Shown: positions 33,980-42,876, counted from the first letter of the stretch. The stretch is 64,000 nucleotides of DNA from an uncultured Devosia sp. (GCF_946479885.1 NZ_CAMLHM010000010.1:20375-84374), one strand, 5' to 3'. Numbers and translations: made by a program. Notes: generated from the sequence alone by a model not told the origin.

Positions 33980-35689
33980 ATGTCACATTACCGCACTAAA
34001 TTGCTCCTCTCGATTTTCGCGACGGCCCTGAGCACGTCAGCCGCCATGGCGGCAGCCGACCTCATCGTCATCAATGGCGACATCTATACATCCGACCCCA
34101 GCCAGACCAAGGTCGAGGCGCTTGCGGTGGAAGGTGGCAAGTTCGTCGCCGTCGGCAGCAATGCCGACATTCAGGCGCTGGCCGATGCCGACACCCAGGT
34201 CATCGACGCGCGGGGCCAAACCGTTACTCCTGGATTCATTGACGGACACTCCCATGTGAGCGGCAATTCGCCTGTCGTGGCTGGCGTCGATATTTCCTAC
34301 ATCGCCGACAAGCAGGAATGGCTGCGCCTGATCAAGGAGGCTGACGAGCGGCTCCCGGCGGGCGAGTGGATCACCGGCGGCGGCTGGGACCATACCCTGT
34401 CAGACGGCGAATACCCCACCAAGGAAATGCTGGACGAGATCGCGCCGGATCGGCCGATCTTCCTCAAGCATATCGACTACCACTATGGCTGGGCCAATTC
34501 GAAAGCCCTCGAACTCGCCGGTGTGACGGCCACGACCGCCGTGCCCGCCGGTGGCGAGATCGTGCTCGATCCCGCGACGGGCGAGCCGAACGGCATCCTG
34601 CTCGAAGGCGCCCAAGGTTTGATCGACAGCATCATTCCCGAGCGCAGCGACGAACAGCGTCATGATGGCCTCGCCAAGATGTACCAATACGCCAATAGCT
34701 TCGGCGTCACCGGGCTGCATCAGATGGGCAATCTGGATGACTACACCTGGGTCGTGGAGAATGGCGATCCGACCTTGCGCGTCTGGTATGGCCAGTGGGG
34801 TCCGCGGGGCGCCGGTGACGACTTTGACGCGGGTCTCAAAGAGATCGCCGCCGAGCAGGTCGAAACCACCGAGCGTGTCGATGCCACCGGCAAGGAAGCC
34901 GAGGTGGGTCCCTTGCTGCGGCTGGGCTACGTCAAGCTGATCAACGATGGCGTGCTGTCTGCCCACACGGCGGTGCTGATGGAAGACTATTCCGACCGGC
35001 CCGGCTGGCTGGGCGAGTATATCACCGAGCCGGAAGACCTCGACGTACAGGTGGCCAAGGCCACGGCGGCCGGCTTCCCCGTTGCCATCCACTCGATCGG
35101 CGACGCTGCGGTCAAGGCTTCGCTGGACGCCTTCGAAGCGGCAAAGGGCAATGTGGTGCCGTTCCCCAACCGGGTCGAGCACATCGAAATAATCGACGCG
35201 GACGATATCGCGCGTTTCAAGGCGCTGGGCGTGGTGGCCTCCATGCAGCCCAACCATGCGACTAATTCCATCGGCTATGTTCCCGAGCGAGTGGGGGAGG
35301 AGCGCGCAGCGCGCGCCTATGTGTGGAAGTCGCTGCTCGAAGCTGGCGTGCCGCTGGTCTATGGCGCGGACTACAATACCTCGCCGCTCAACCCGCTGGT
35401 GCAGATCGCCGACGCGGTCTTCCGGGTCAGCCCGTTCGGCTTCAACGAGGGGCGGCCCTGGCATCCGGAACAGGCCGTGAGCTTCGAGCAGGCCCTGACG
35501 GCCTATACCCAGGCAGGCGCCAACATGACGCCGTGGAAGGACGAGATTGGCTCGATCGCCACGGGCAAGTGGGCTGATTTCGTGCTGCTCGACGGCACGG
35601 TGCCGCAGCCCATGGATGTCAGCTTCCGCGACCTAGCGGTGCAGTCGACCTATTTTGCCGGTCGTCAGGTCTACAGCAAGTCCGAATAG
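33980..35689 (+). CDS. Exported YtcJ-like metal-dependent amidohydrolase
   Basis: 569 residues. A Sec signal peptide (MSHYRTKLLLSIFATALSTS, cleavage near AMAAAD) is followed by an amidohydrolase_3 fold. LIVINGDIYTSDPSQTKVEA opens the domain, VTPGFIDGHSHVSG carries the first metal-binding HxH, and KHIDYHYGWANSKALELAG, PVAIHSIGDAAV and LVYGADYNTSPLNPL mark the other metal sites. YtcJ relatives include N-substituted formamide deformylase and other amide hydrolases. ATG at 33980 is chosen because the signal peptide starts there; the frame extends to ATG 33929. It leads an operon with a cupin and a PuuB-like oxidase, suggesting it releases an amine or amino acid outside the cytoplasm. Confidence 0.85.
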   Translation: MSHYRTKLLLSIFATALSTSAAMAAADLIVINGDIYTSDPSQTKVEALAVEGGKFVAVGSNADIQALADADTQVIDARGQTVTPGFIDGHSHVSGNSPVVAGVDISYIADKQEWLRLIKEADERLPAGEWITGGGWDHTLSDGEYPTKEMLDEIAPDRPIFLKHIDYHYGWANSKALELAGVTATTAVPAGGEIVLDPATGEPNGILLEGAQGLIDSIIPERSDEQRHDGLAKMYQYANSFGVTGLHQMGNLDDYTWVVENGDPTLRVWYGQWGPRGAGDDFDAGLKEIAAEQVETTERVDATGKEAEVGPLLRLGYVKLINDGVLSAHTAVLMEDYSDRPGWLGEYITEPEDLDVQVAKATAAGFPVAIHSIGDAAVKASLDAFEAAKGNVVPFPNRVEHIEIIDADDIARFKALGVVASMQPNHATNSIGYVPERVGEERAARAYVWKSLLEAGVPLVYGADYNTSPLNPLVQIADAVFRVSPFGFNEGRPWHPEQAVSFEQALTAYTQAGANMTPWKDEIGSIATGKWADFVLLDGTVPQPMDVSFRDLAVQSTYFAGRQVYSKSE

Positions 35690-35695
35690 TCACTC

Positions 35696-35720
35696 CCTGC
35701 CGCCCCGCGAGGGCGGCAGG
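35696..35720 (+). terminator. Intercistronic stem-loop
   Basis: Perfect 10-bp stem CCTGCCGCCC / GGGCGGCAGG with a CGCGA loop, 6 bases after the amidohydrolase stop and 18 before the cupin start. There is no T-run. It probably separates expression of the abundant exported enzyme from the downstream genes rather than ending the transcript. Confidence 0.55.
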
Positions 35721-35738
35721 CCCATTCCAGGTTAGAAA

Positions 35739-36116
35739 ATGAACAAAGTTATCAAGATCACCAGTGACGGCGTTGGCGCCGAGGCACTGGAAAAATGCAG
35801 CGTGGTGCCCGCCGCGGCTATCCTATCCGGCTTCGCCGATGAACTGGGTGCGGTGCATTTCGAGCGGCCCGATGGCACGCTGGTGATCGGCACCTGGCAG
35901 TCGACGCCCTATGCTGAAATGCTGTCCTATCCCGGCGGCACCGAATATAGCGTCATTCTCTCCGGCAAGGTGGCCATCACCAATCCGGATGGATCGGTGG
36001 AAACCTTCGGAGCCGGAGAGAGCTATATCTTGCCTGCCGGCATCGAAGTGCGGTTCGAAGTGCTGGAGACCCTGCGCAAGGTGTATGTGCTCTTTACCGA
36101 AAAATCGGCCAAATAG
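35739..36116 (+). CDS. Cupin domain protein (Cupin_3 / DUF861 type)
   Basis: 125 residues forming one cupin barrel: GTWQSTPYAEMLSYPGGTEY, SVILSGKVAITNPDG, TFGAGESYILPAGIEVRFEV and a final RKVYVLF strand. It is the same class as the cupin at 4,940. Metal-ligand histidines are missing, so a binding or accessory role is as likely as catalysis. It sits between the exported amidohydrolase and the FAD oxidase, 14 bp before the latter. Confidence 0.8.
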   Translation: MNKVIKITSDGVGAEALEKCSVVPAAAILSGFADELGAVHFERPDGTLVIGTWQSTPYAEMLSYPGGTEYSVILSGKVAITNPDGSVETFGAGESYILPAGIEVRFEVLETLRKVYVLFTEKSAK

Positions 36117-36130
36117 GCCGGGGATCTATC

Positions 36131-37525
36131 GTGCTCGACATCTCCAAATCGGCGCTGCGTGACGTCGCCATGAAGCCGTTCTGGCTTGATCGTCCGGATG
36201 CGCCTGTTGCCCTGCCGCCGCTCGAGGCAAATCTCAAGGCGGACCTGCTCGTGGTAGGCGGCGGCTTTACCGGCCTCTGGGGGGCAATTCAGTGCAAGCA
36301 AGCCCATCCGGACCGGGACGTCATCCTGATCGAGAAGAACGAAATCGCCACCGGCGCTTCGGGGCGACCCGGCGGCGTGGTTTCGACGTCCGTCATGCAT
36401 GGCCTCTCCAACGCGGTGCGCATCTTCCCGCGCGACATTGCCGAGCTCGAGCGGCTGGGCAAGGAGAACATGTTGGGCATGATGGCCACCATCGAGCAGT
36501 TCGGCATCGACTGCCACGCAGAGTGGGGTGGCGAATTGACGGTCGCCGTCGACGCCGCCCATGTCGACGCCCTGCGCGAGGAGCACGAGCTGCACCTGCG
36601 CTACGGCCACAATTCGGTGTTCCTCGACGAGGCCGCGGTCCAGGCCGAAATCCGCTCGCCGCGCTACAAGGCCGCAGTCTGGTCCAAGGATGTCAGCGGC
36701 ACGGTGCATCCGGCTCTGCTCGCCTGGGGATTGAAGCGCGCCGCTATCGAACTGGGCGTGCGCATCTTCGAGCATACCGAACTGCTGTCGTTCGCCGATC
36801 ACGGCGACCGCATGGAGGCCGCGACGCCGCGCGGCAGCGTCACCGCGCCGCGCGTACTGCTTGCGACCAACGCCTTCGGTGCCGGGCATAAACATATCAA
36901 GCGCCGCGTGGTGCCGGTGCGCGATCGCGTGCTGGCCACCGAACCGCTGACGCCGGCGCAGATGCACGGCATCGGCTGGAAGCATCGGCAGGGCGCCTAT
37001 GACACGCGCACGCAGATGAACTACATGCGCCTGACCCAGGACAACCGCATCATCTTCGGGGGGCGCCTGGCCTATGCCTTTGGCGGGACGCCGTTTCCCG
37101 AAGTCGATAGCGACACGGCGACTTATGAGCCGTTGGCGGGGGCGTTTTTCGAAACATTTCCGCAGCTGGAAGGTGTTCGTTTCACCAATGCCTGGAGCGG
37201 GCCAATCGACCTGACCACACGCATGGCGGTGCATTTCCAGCGCTATCATGGCGAAAAGGTCGTCTATGCGGGCGGCTATTCTGGTTTTGGCGTCTCCGCC
37301 TCGCGCTTCGGAGCCCGGATCGCCCTCGATATCCTCGATGGCTCGCAGACGCCTGAGTCTCGGCTCGACTTCGCCACGACCCTGCCCACCCGGGTTCCGC
37401 CAGAACCCTTGCGTTGGCTGGGCGCGCAGATCACCATGTATGCGCTCGACACAGCCGACAAGCAGGGCGGGTGGCGGCGGCCCTGGCTCAAGGCAATTTC
37501 GGCAATGGGCTTTCCCCTGAACTGA
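36131..37525 (+). CDS. FAD-dependent oxidoreductase, PuuB-like (gamma-glutamylputrescine oxidase family)
   Basis: 464 residues of the DAO superfamily. The dinucleotide fold is ADLLVVGGGFTGLWGAIQC (~37), with the flavin-contact IATGASGRPGGVVSTSVMHG (~72) typical of the PuuB/OrdL branch. The C-terminal YAGGYSGFGVSASRFGARIA (~378) completes the FAD site. PuuB oxidises gamma-glutamylputrescine in the putrescine-to-GABA route; relatives oxidise other N-substituted amines. GTG at 36131 keeps the 14-bp spacing to the cupin; ATG at 36170 is an alternative. Neighbouring aldehyde dehydrogenase, gabT and gabD would complete the route, but no gamma-glutamylputrescine synthetase or hydrolase is in the window. 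Confidence 0.83.
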   Translation: MLDISKSALRDVAMKPFWLDRPDAPVALPPLEANLKADLLVVGGGFTGLWGAIQCKQAHPDRDVILIEKNEIATGASGRPGGVVSTSVMHGLSNAVRIFPRDIAELERLGKENMLGMMATIEQFGIDCHAEWGGELTVAVDAAHVDALREEHELHLRYGHNSVFLDEAAVQAEIRSPRYKAAVWSKDVSGTVHPALLAWGLKRAAIELGVRIFEHTELLSFADHGDRMEAATPRGSVTAPRVLLATNAFGAGHKHIKRRVVPVRDRVLATEPLTPAQMHGIGWKHRQGAYDTRTQMNYMRLTQDNRIIFGGRLAYAFGGTPFPEVDSDTATYEPLAGAFFETFPQLEGVRFTNAWSGPIDLTTRMAVHFQRYHGEKVVYAGGYSGFGVSASRFGARIALDILDGSQTPESRLDFATTLPTRVPPEPLRWLGAQITMYALDTADKQGGWRRPWLKAISAMGFPLN

Positions 37526-37551
37526 GCTGGCTCCTCAATCCGCTCGACTGG

Positions 37552-39012
37552 TCAATACCAGCCGAGCGCCTCGTCGGCCTCGAAGCGCGTGATCTGCTTG
37601 GGCTCTAGAAAATTCTCGTAGCCCCAGCGGCCCAGTTCCCGGCCGATGCCCGACTGCTTGAAACCGCCCCAGGGCACTTCCACGAATGCGGGCTGCGAAC
37701 AGTTGATCCAGACAATGCCTGCATCCAGCGCCCTTGCGACCCGCTCGGTCCGCGCGCGATCAGCCGACATGATCGCTGCGGCAAGGCCGAAGCGGCTGTC
37801 ATTGGCAAGGCGAACGGCCTCCTCTTCATCGCCGAATGCGCGGATGGCGACGACGGGGCCGAAGATTTCGTCGGTCCAGATTGTGCTGGTGGTGGGCACG
37901 TCGACGAAAATGGTCGGCTCGAGGAAATAGCCCCTGTCGAGACCCGCGGGGCGCTTTCCGCCGGTGAGAAGGTGGGCGCCCTCGGCCAGGCCGGCGGCAA
38001 TGAACCGCTCGACCTTGTCGCGGTGGGCCGACGAAATCAACGGACCGAGCTTGGTGTCGTCCGCCGAACCAGGCCCGATGACGATGTCGCGGGTGCGCGC
38101 GACGATGCGCTGGACCAGTGCGTCGTGAATCGAGTGATGGATCAGGACGCGGGAGGTGGCGGCGCAGACCTGGCCCTGGTTGAGGAAAATGCCGAACATG
38201 ATCCATTCGGCCGCGCGATCGAGATCGGCATCCTCGAAGACGATGAACGGGGACTTGCCCCCCAGTTCGAGGCTCACGCGCTTGATGTCGAGCGCCGCTT
38301 GCTGCATCAGCGCCGAGCCTGTTGGCACCGAGCCTGTAAAGGCGATCTTGTCGATGTCCTTGTGGGCAGCCAGCGGCTTGCCGGCCTCCGGGCCAAGGCC
38401 GGTGACCACATTGAACACCCCACGGGGCAGGCCGGCATCGGCCAGAATCTCCGCCAGCGCCAGAGCCGAGAGCGGCGTCAACTCGGATGGCTTGAGCACC
38501 ATCGCGCATCCGGCGGCCAGCGCCGGAGCGACCTTCCAGCAGGTCATCAGAAACGGAAAGTTCCATGGCACGATGGCGGCGATCACGCCAACCGGCTCAA
38601 ACACGACGCGGGCGCTGAACCGTGCATCGGGCACGGTGGCATGCTCGGTGAGGTCCTCCTCAGCCATGTCGGCGTAGTAGCGAAAAGTGTGTGCGGCGTC
38701 CGCAATATCGAGTTCCGCCTCCGGCCTGGGCTTGCCGTTGTCGGACACTTCGATATCGGCAAGGGCCGCCGATCGCTCCTCGATCAGGTCGGCTGCGCGG
38801 CGGAGGACGCCGGCGCGCTCCGCGCCCGACTGGCGCTTCCACGCCCCCTGGTCGAACGCCTTGCGCGCCGCCGCAACGGCCTTGTCGACATCGAGGGCAG
38901 ACGCCGCGGGTACGCGCGCTATCACCGCCTCGGTGGCGGGATCGATGACGTCCATCCGTGCCCCGGAAGCGGCAGCCATCCAGGATCCGTCGATAAACAT
39001 GTCCTCGCGCAT
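37552..39012 (-). CDS. Aldehyde dehydrogenase (betaine-aldehyde / aminoaldehyde type)
   Basis: 486 residues. Conserved ALDH blocks: IVPWNFPFLMTCWKVAPALA (~150), FTGSVPTGSAL, catalytic Glu in SLELGGKSPF (~252), nucleophile Cys in NQGQVCAATSRV (~286), and the C-terminal PWGGFKQSGIGRELG. It resembles PuuC/BetB enzymes acting on omega-aminoaldehydes, fitting a role after the convergent PuuB-like oxidase (gap 26 bp). ATG at 39012 follows GGGAGA; the extension to 39084 is not conserved. A degenerate copy of the ACTTYG-N8-CGAAGT dyad lies 69 bp upstream. Confidence 0.86.
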   Translation of the reverse strand: MREDMFIDGSWMAAASGARMDVIDPATEAVIARVPAASALDVDKAVAAARKAFDQGAWKRQSGAERAGVLRRAADLIEERSAALADIEVSDNGKPRPEAELDIADAAHTFRYYADMAEEDLTEHATVPDARFSARVVFEPVGVIAAIVPWNFPFLMTCWKVAPALAAGCAMVLKPSELTPLSALALAEILADAGLPRGVFNVVTGLGPEAGKPLAAHKDIDKIAFTGSVPTGSALMQQAALDIKRVSLELGGKSPFIVFEDADLDRAAEWIMFGIFLNQGQVCAATSRVLIHHSIHDALVQRIVARTRDIVIGPGSADDTKLGPLISSAHRDKVERFIAAGLAEGAHLLTGGKRPAGLDRGYFLEPTIFVDVPTTSTIWTDEIFGPVVAIRAFGDEEEAVRLANDSRFGLAAAIMSADRARTERVARALDAGIVWINCSQPAFVEVPWGGFKQSGIGRELGRWGYENFLEPKQITRFEADEALGWY

Positions 39013-39080
39013 GGCTGTCTCCCTTGTTCCCACGGTTCTGGCCGCTGCCGCGCCCGCGGGAAAGCACAGGCGATTGCAGT

Positions 39081-39104
39081 TCACTTTGACAGGGGGCGAA
39101 GTGG
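39081..39104. promoter_or_regulatory. 24-bp dyad operator, site 3 (TCACTTTG-N8-CGAAGTGG)
   Basis: Same core and spacing as sites at 33,823 and 48,960 (ACTTTG-N8-CGAAGT) with changed outer bases. It lies 69 bp upstream of the aldehyde dehydrogenase ATG (39012, minus), where a promoter is expected, and just after the stop of the LysR gene at 39,110. Confidence 0.45.
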
Positions 39105-39109
39105 GCGGC

Positions 39110-40027
39110 TCACACTGGCCCGACGCGGTCGGCTATCGACTGATCTATGCGGGTGACGAGCCATTGTCGGAAGGCCGATATCAGTGTGTCACCAGACCGT
39201 CCCGGCGCGAGCAGCAGGTAATAGCTTCCCAGCACGATATTGCTGGCAAACAGTTCCACAAGCCGGCCGCTGGCCAGTTCATCGGCAGCCATCAGCCCGT
39301 TGACCAGCGCCACGCCCTGGCCGGCCAAAGCCGCATCGAAGCTGATGCCGGCCCCCGATAGCCGGGGCCCGCTCAGGGCCTCGGGACGATACCCTGCCGA
39401 CGCGAACCAGGCGTTCCATTGCTGATGGTTGGATTCGTGGATCAGCGGCAGCCGGGCCAACTGATCGAGGTCGGCGGGCCGTCCATGACGGCTGAGCCAG
39501 TCGGGGCTCGCCACCGGGAACATGCGCGGCGCGGCCAGCGCGATGGCGCCCGGCGGGAGCTGCGGCATGGCGCTGAAGCCGATGAAGGCGTCGGCCTGCT
39601 TTGCGGCGAAGTCCGGCTTTTCCTCGCTGCTGCGCAGTTCAATTTCGGCCCCTTGCAACGCCTCTTCGAGTTCCGACAGCCGCGGCGTCAGCCAGCGTGT
39701 TGCCAGCCCCGAAAAACACCAGAGCCGCAGCCGCCCGCGGTCGCGCTGGTTGCGCAGATCCTGCGACACACCTGCTATCATCTCGAAGGCGCGGCTGAGC
39801 ACGGCCAGCAGCGCCTCGCCTTCGGCCGTCAGTTCAACCCCACGGGGAGACGTTCGCACCAGCTTGCGGCCGAACCAGTGTTCGAGATCGCGGACCTGCC
39901 GGCTGAGCACGGTATGGCTGAGGCCGATCTCGTCAGCGCCGCGGCGCATACTCCCGGCGCGCCCCGCTGCCTCGAAGGCGCGCAGTAGCGTCAGGGGTGG
40001 CAACCGGGCGGGATTGTGTGGCGGCAT
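39110..40027 (-). CDS. LysR-family regulator (GcvA-like), divergent from gabT
   Basis: 305 residues. The HTH is at ~10-66 (PPLTLLRAFEAAGRAGSMRR, SHTVLSRQVRDLEHWFGRKL), followed by a LysR substrate domain with FSGLATRWLTPRLSELEEAL. ATG at 40027 gives the standard N-terminus. It is divergent from gabT-gabD over 101 bp containing a perfect dyad at 40,039-40,059, so it probably regulates GABA catabolism and itself. It could also affect the aldehyde dehydrogenase, which lies directly downstream. Confidence 0.87.
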   Translation of the reverse strand: MPPHNPARLPPLTLLRAFEAAGRAGSMRRGADEIGLSHTVLSRQVRDLEHWFGRKLVRTSPRGVELTAEGEALLAVLSRAFEMIAGVSQDLRNQRDRGRLRLWCFSGLATRWLTPRLSELEEALQGAEIELRSSEEKPDFAAKQADAFIGFSAMPQLPPGAIALAAPRMFPVASPDWLSRHGRPADLDQLARLPLIHESNHQQWNAWFASAGYRPEALSGPRLSGAGISFDAALAGQGVALVNGLMAADELASGRLVELFASNIVLGSYYLLLAPGRSGDTLISAFRQWLVTRIDQSIADRVGPV

Positions 40028-40038
40028 GGTCACGTCTT

Positions 40039-40059
40039 GTGGTGCATTGGTTGCACCAC
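40039..40059. promoter_or_regulatory. Dyad operator in the lysR-gabT divergent promoter
   Basis: Inverted repeat GTGGTGCA-TTGGT-TGCACCAC with perfect 8-base arms, 11 bp upstream of the lysR ATG and 69 bp upstream of the gabT ATG. Position and form fit a binding site for the adjacent LysR protein. Confidence 0.55.
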
Positions 40060-40128
40060 TGTATCGCCAAAAGGCTGCTTTGTCAGTGGGTCGGCGCACC
40101 TTAGCCTTCCGGCAAAGGAGACACGACC

Positions 40129-41415
40129 ATGTCCAGCAACGCAGCTCTTCATGCCCGGCGCCAGGCCGCCATTCCGCGCGGCATCGCCAATGCCTTCCCG
40201 ATCTATCCGTCCCGTGCCGAAGGCTCGGAAATCTGGGATGTTGAAGGCCGGCGCTTCGTGGATTTCGCTGGCGGTATCGCCGTGCTCAACACCGGCCACC
40301 GCCATCCTCGCATCCTGGCGGCCGTGGCCGCTCAGCTCGATGCCTATACCCACACCGCCTTTCAGGTCTTGCCCTACGAGCCTTATGTGGCCGTCTGCGA
40401 GCGGCTGAATGCGCTCGCCCCATTCAGTGGCGACGCCAAGACCGCCTTGTTTTCGACCGGCGCCGAAGCCGTGGAAAATGCCATCAAGATCGCGCGGGCT
40501 GCCACTGGCCGTCCCGGCGTCATCGCCTTCAGCGGCGGCTTCCATGGCCGCACCGCGCTGACCATGGCCCTGACCGGCAAGGTCGCCCCCTACAAGAAGA
40601 AGTTCGGCATTTCGCCTCCGGGCATCTATCACCTGCCATTCCCCAATGAGGATTTCGGCGTCTCCGTGGCGCAGACCCTTGCCAGCCTCGACACCCTGTT
40701 CCGGGCCGATATCGACCCCACCGAAGTCGCGGCCTTCATCATCGAGCCTGTGCAGGGAGAGGGTGGCTTTCTCTCCGCGCCGGACGAGCTGCTGGTAGCG
40801 CTGCGGGCTATCGCTGACAAGCATGGCATCGTACTGATCGCCGACGAAATCCAGACCGGGTTCGCCCGCACCGGCAAGATGTTCGGCATCGAGAACTCTT
40901 CCATCGAGCCGGATCTGCTGACGGTCGCCAAATCCCTAGCCGGCGGTTTCCCACTGTCGGGTGTGATTGGCCGAGCCCATCTCATGGATGCGGCCGAGCC
41001 GGGTGGGTTGGGCGGAACCTATGCCGGCAGCCCCGTCGCCTGTGCGGCCGCTCTCGCTGTGCTCGACATCATCGAGGAGGAACGGCTCATCGAGCGCGCC
41101 AATATCGTCGGCGCGCGCATCAAGGCCGCGCTCGAGCAGATCGCGACGCGCAATGACACCGTTCCCGTCGCCTCGATCCGCGGTCCCGGCGCCATGATTG
41201 CCTTCGACATCGTCAAGCGCCGCGGCGCAGTCGAGCCGGATGCCGACACTACCAAAAAGGTAGTGCAGGCCGCGCTGGCCGAGGGACTCGTGCTGCTGTC
41301 CTGCGGGGTCAACGGCAACACGATCCGCATTCTCAACCCGCTGACCATAACCGACGCCGTGCTGGACGAAGGCCTTGCCAAGCTGGGCCGGGCCATGATC
41401 GCAGCCGCCGCCTGA
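40129..41415 (+). CDS. gabT: 4-aminobutyrate aminotransferase
   Basis: 428 residues of the class III PLP aminotransferases. It has FPIYPSRAEGSEIWDVEG, the phosphate-binding segment FSTGAEAVENAIKIAR (~107), SGGFHGRTALTMALTGK (~130), FIIEPVQGEGGF (~203), IADEIQTGFARTGKMF (~238) and the PLP lysine in LTVAKSLAGGFPLSG (~268). These match bacterial GabT, which converts GABA and 2-oxoglutarate to succinate semialdehyde and glutamate. A strong AAAGGAG precedes ATG 40129. gabD follows after 9 bp, completing GABA to succinate. Confidence 0.93.
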   Translation: MSSNAALHARRQAAIPRGIANAFPIYPSRAEGSEIWDVEGRRFVDFAGGIAVLNTGHRHPRILAAVAAQLDAYTHTAFQVLPYEPYVAVCERLNALAPFSGDAKTALFSTGAEAVENAIKIARAATGRPGVIAFSGGFHGRTALTMALTGKVAPYKKKFGISPPGIYHLPFPNEDFGVSVAQTLASLDTLFRADIDPTEVAAFIIEPVQGEGGFLSAPDELLVALRAIADKHGIVLIADEIQTGFARTGKMFGIENSSIEPDLLTVAKSLAGGFPLSGVIGRAHLMDAAEPGGLGGTYAGSPVACAAALAVLDIIEEERLIERANIVGARIKAALEQIATRNDTVPVASIRGPGAMIAFDIVKRRGAVEPDADTTKKVVQAALAEGLVLLSCGVNGNTIRILNPLTITDAVLDEGLAKLGRAMIAAAA

Positions 41416-41424
41416 GGACCCCAG

Positions 41425-42876
41425 ATGCGCGAACTCAAGAATCCGAGCCTGCTGCGGACGCAGGCCTATATCGACGGCGCCTTTGTCGGCAATGCCGACG
41501 TCCCCGTGACCAATCCCGCCACTGGCGAAGTGATCGCCAAGGTGCCCCGTTTCGGCGAAACCGAAGCGACCAACGCGGTCGAGGCGGCGTCCAGGGCCTT
41601 CCACCCCTGGGCCGCCCGGACCGCCAAGGACCGCGCCGGCATTCTCAGGAAATGGTTTGAGCTGATCATCGCCAATCGCGAGGATCTGGCAACCATCCTT
41701 ACCAGCGAGCAGGGCAAACCCTTCGCAGAGGCACTTGGCGAGATCGACTACGCAGCAAGCTATGTCGAATTCTACGCCGAGGAAGCCAAGCGGGTTGCGG
41801 GGGAACTGCTGCCATCTCATCGGAGCGATGCCCGGATCATGGTGTTGCGCCAGCCGGTTGGCGTCGTCGCTGCCATCACGCCCTGGAATTTTCCGGCCGC
41901 AATGATCACCCGCAAGATCGCGCCGGCCCTGGCCGCCGGCTGCACGGTGGTGGTGAAGCCCGCGCTGGAAACACCGCTGACGGCGCTCGCGCTCGCCGAA
42001 CTGGCCCATCGCGCCGGCTTCCCTGCTGGGACTGTCAATGTCGTAACAGGGGACTCCCGCGCCATCGGCGGCGTGCTGACCGCCCATCCCAAGGTGCGAC
42101 TGGTTGGCTTTACCGGTTCGACCGAAGTGGGCAAGCTGCTGATGCGCCAGGCGTCCACCACGGTCAAAAAGGTGGCGCTTGAGCTGGGCGGTAACGCACC
42201 CTTCATCGTCTTCGACGATGCTGATATCGATGCCGCCGTGGACGGCGCCATGCTCTCCAAATATCGCAATATGGGGCAGACCTGCGTCTGCACCAATCGC
42301 ATCTATGTGCAGTCGGGCATTCACGATGCTTTCGTCGAAAAACTAGCCAGCCGCGTCGCGGCGCTCAAGGTCGGCGACGGTTTCGCGGAGGGCGTCAACC
42401 AGGGACCGCTGATCACCGAGGCTGCGGTCCGCAAGGTCGAGGAGCACATTGCCGACGCCGTCGCCAAGGGCGCCAAGGTCGTCGTAGGTGGTATCAGGCA
42501 CCCGCTGGGCCAGACCTTTTTCACGCCCACGCTGTTGACCAACGTAACCGGCGACATGGACCTGGCGCAGGAAGAAACCTTCGGGCCGCTCGCCCCGGTC
42601 TTCTCCTTCGAAACGGAAGACGAGGTCGTGGCCGCTGCGAACGACACCGACACCGGTCTTGCGGCCTATTTCTATGCCCGCGACGTGTCGCGCATCTTCC
42701 GCGTCATGGAGCGGCTGGAATATGGCATGGTTGGCATAAACACGGGCCTCATTTCCACCGAGCTGGCCCCTTTTGGCGGCGTCAAGGAAAGCGGCAATTC
42801 CCGCGAGGGATCGTCGCACGGCATCCTTGAGTTCACAGAGCTCAAATATGCCTGCGTCGGCGGTCTCGCGGGCTAG
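41425..42876 (+). CDS. gabD: Succinate-semialdehyde dehydrogenase
   Basis: 483 residues, close to the usual GabD length. ITPWNFPAAMITRKIAPALA (~152), FTGSTEVGKLLMRQA, catalytic Glu in ALELGGNAPF (~253) and Cys in NMGQTCVCTNRIYVQ (~287); the double-Cys CVC pattern is typical of SSADH. The C-terminal PFGGVKESGNSREGS also fits GabD. It converts succinate semialdehyde to succinate with NAD(P). Cotranscribed with gabT; its stop overlaps the convergent LysR gene by 4 bp. Confidence 0.92.
   Translation: MRELKNPSLLRTQAYIDGAFVGNADVPVTNPATGEVIAKVPRFGETEATNAVEAASRAFHPWAARTAKDRAGILRKWFELIIANREDLATILTSEQGKPFAEALGEIDYAASYVEFYAEEAKRVAGELLPSHRSDARIMVLRQPVGVVAAITPWNFPAAMITRKIAPALAAGCTVVVKPALETPLTALALAELAHRAGFPAGTVNVVTGDSRAIGGVLTAHPKVRLVGFTGSTEVGKLLMRQASTTVKKVALELGGNAPFIVFDDADIDAAVDGAMLSKYRNMGQTCVCTNRIYVQSGIHDAFVEKLASRVAALKVGDGFAEGVNQGPLITEAAVRKVEEHIADAVAKGAKVVVGGIRHPLGQTFFTPTLLTNVTGDMDLAQEETFGPLAPVFSFETEDEVVAAANDTDTGLAAYFYARDVSRIFRVMERLEYGMVGINTGLISTELAPFGGVKESGNSREGSSHGILEFTELKYACVGGLAG

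Noticed and set aside
34400..35464. Minus-strand open frame of 354 codons opposite the amidohydrolase
   Set aside because: Antisense shadow of a gene with strong family motifs; typical of GC-rich DNA.
37972..39156. Plus-strand open frame of 394 codons opposite the aldehyde dehydrogenase
   Set aside because: Antisense to all conserved ALDH motifs.
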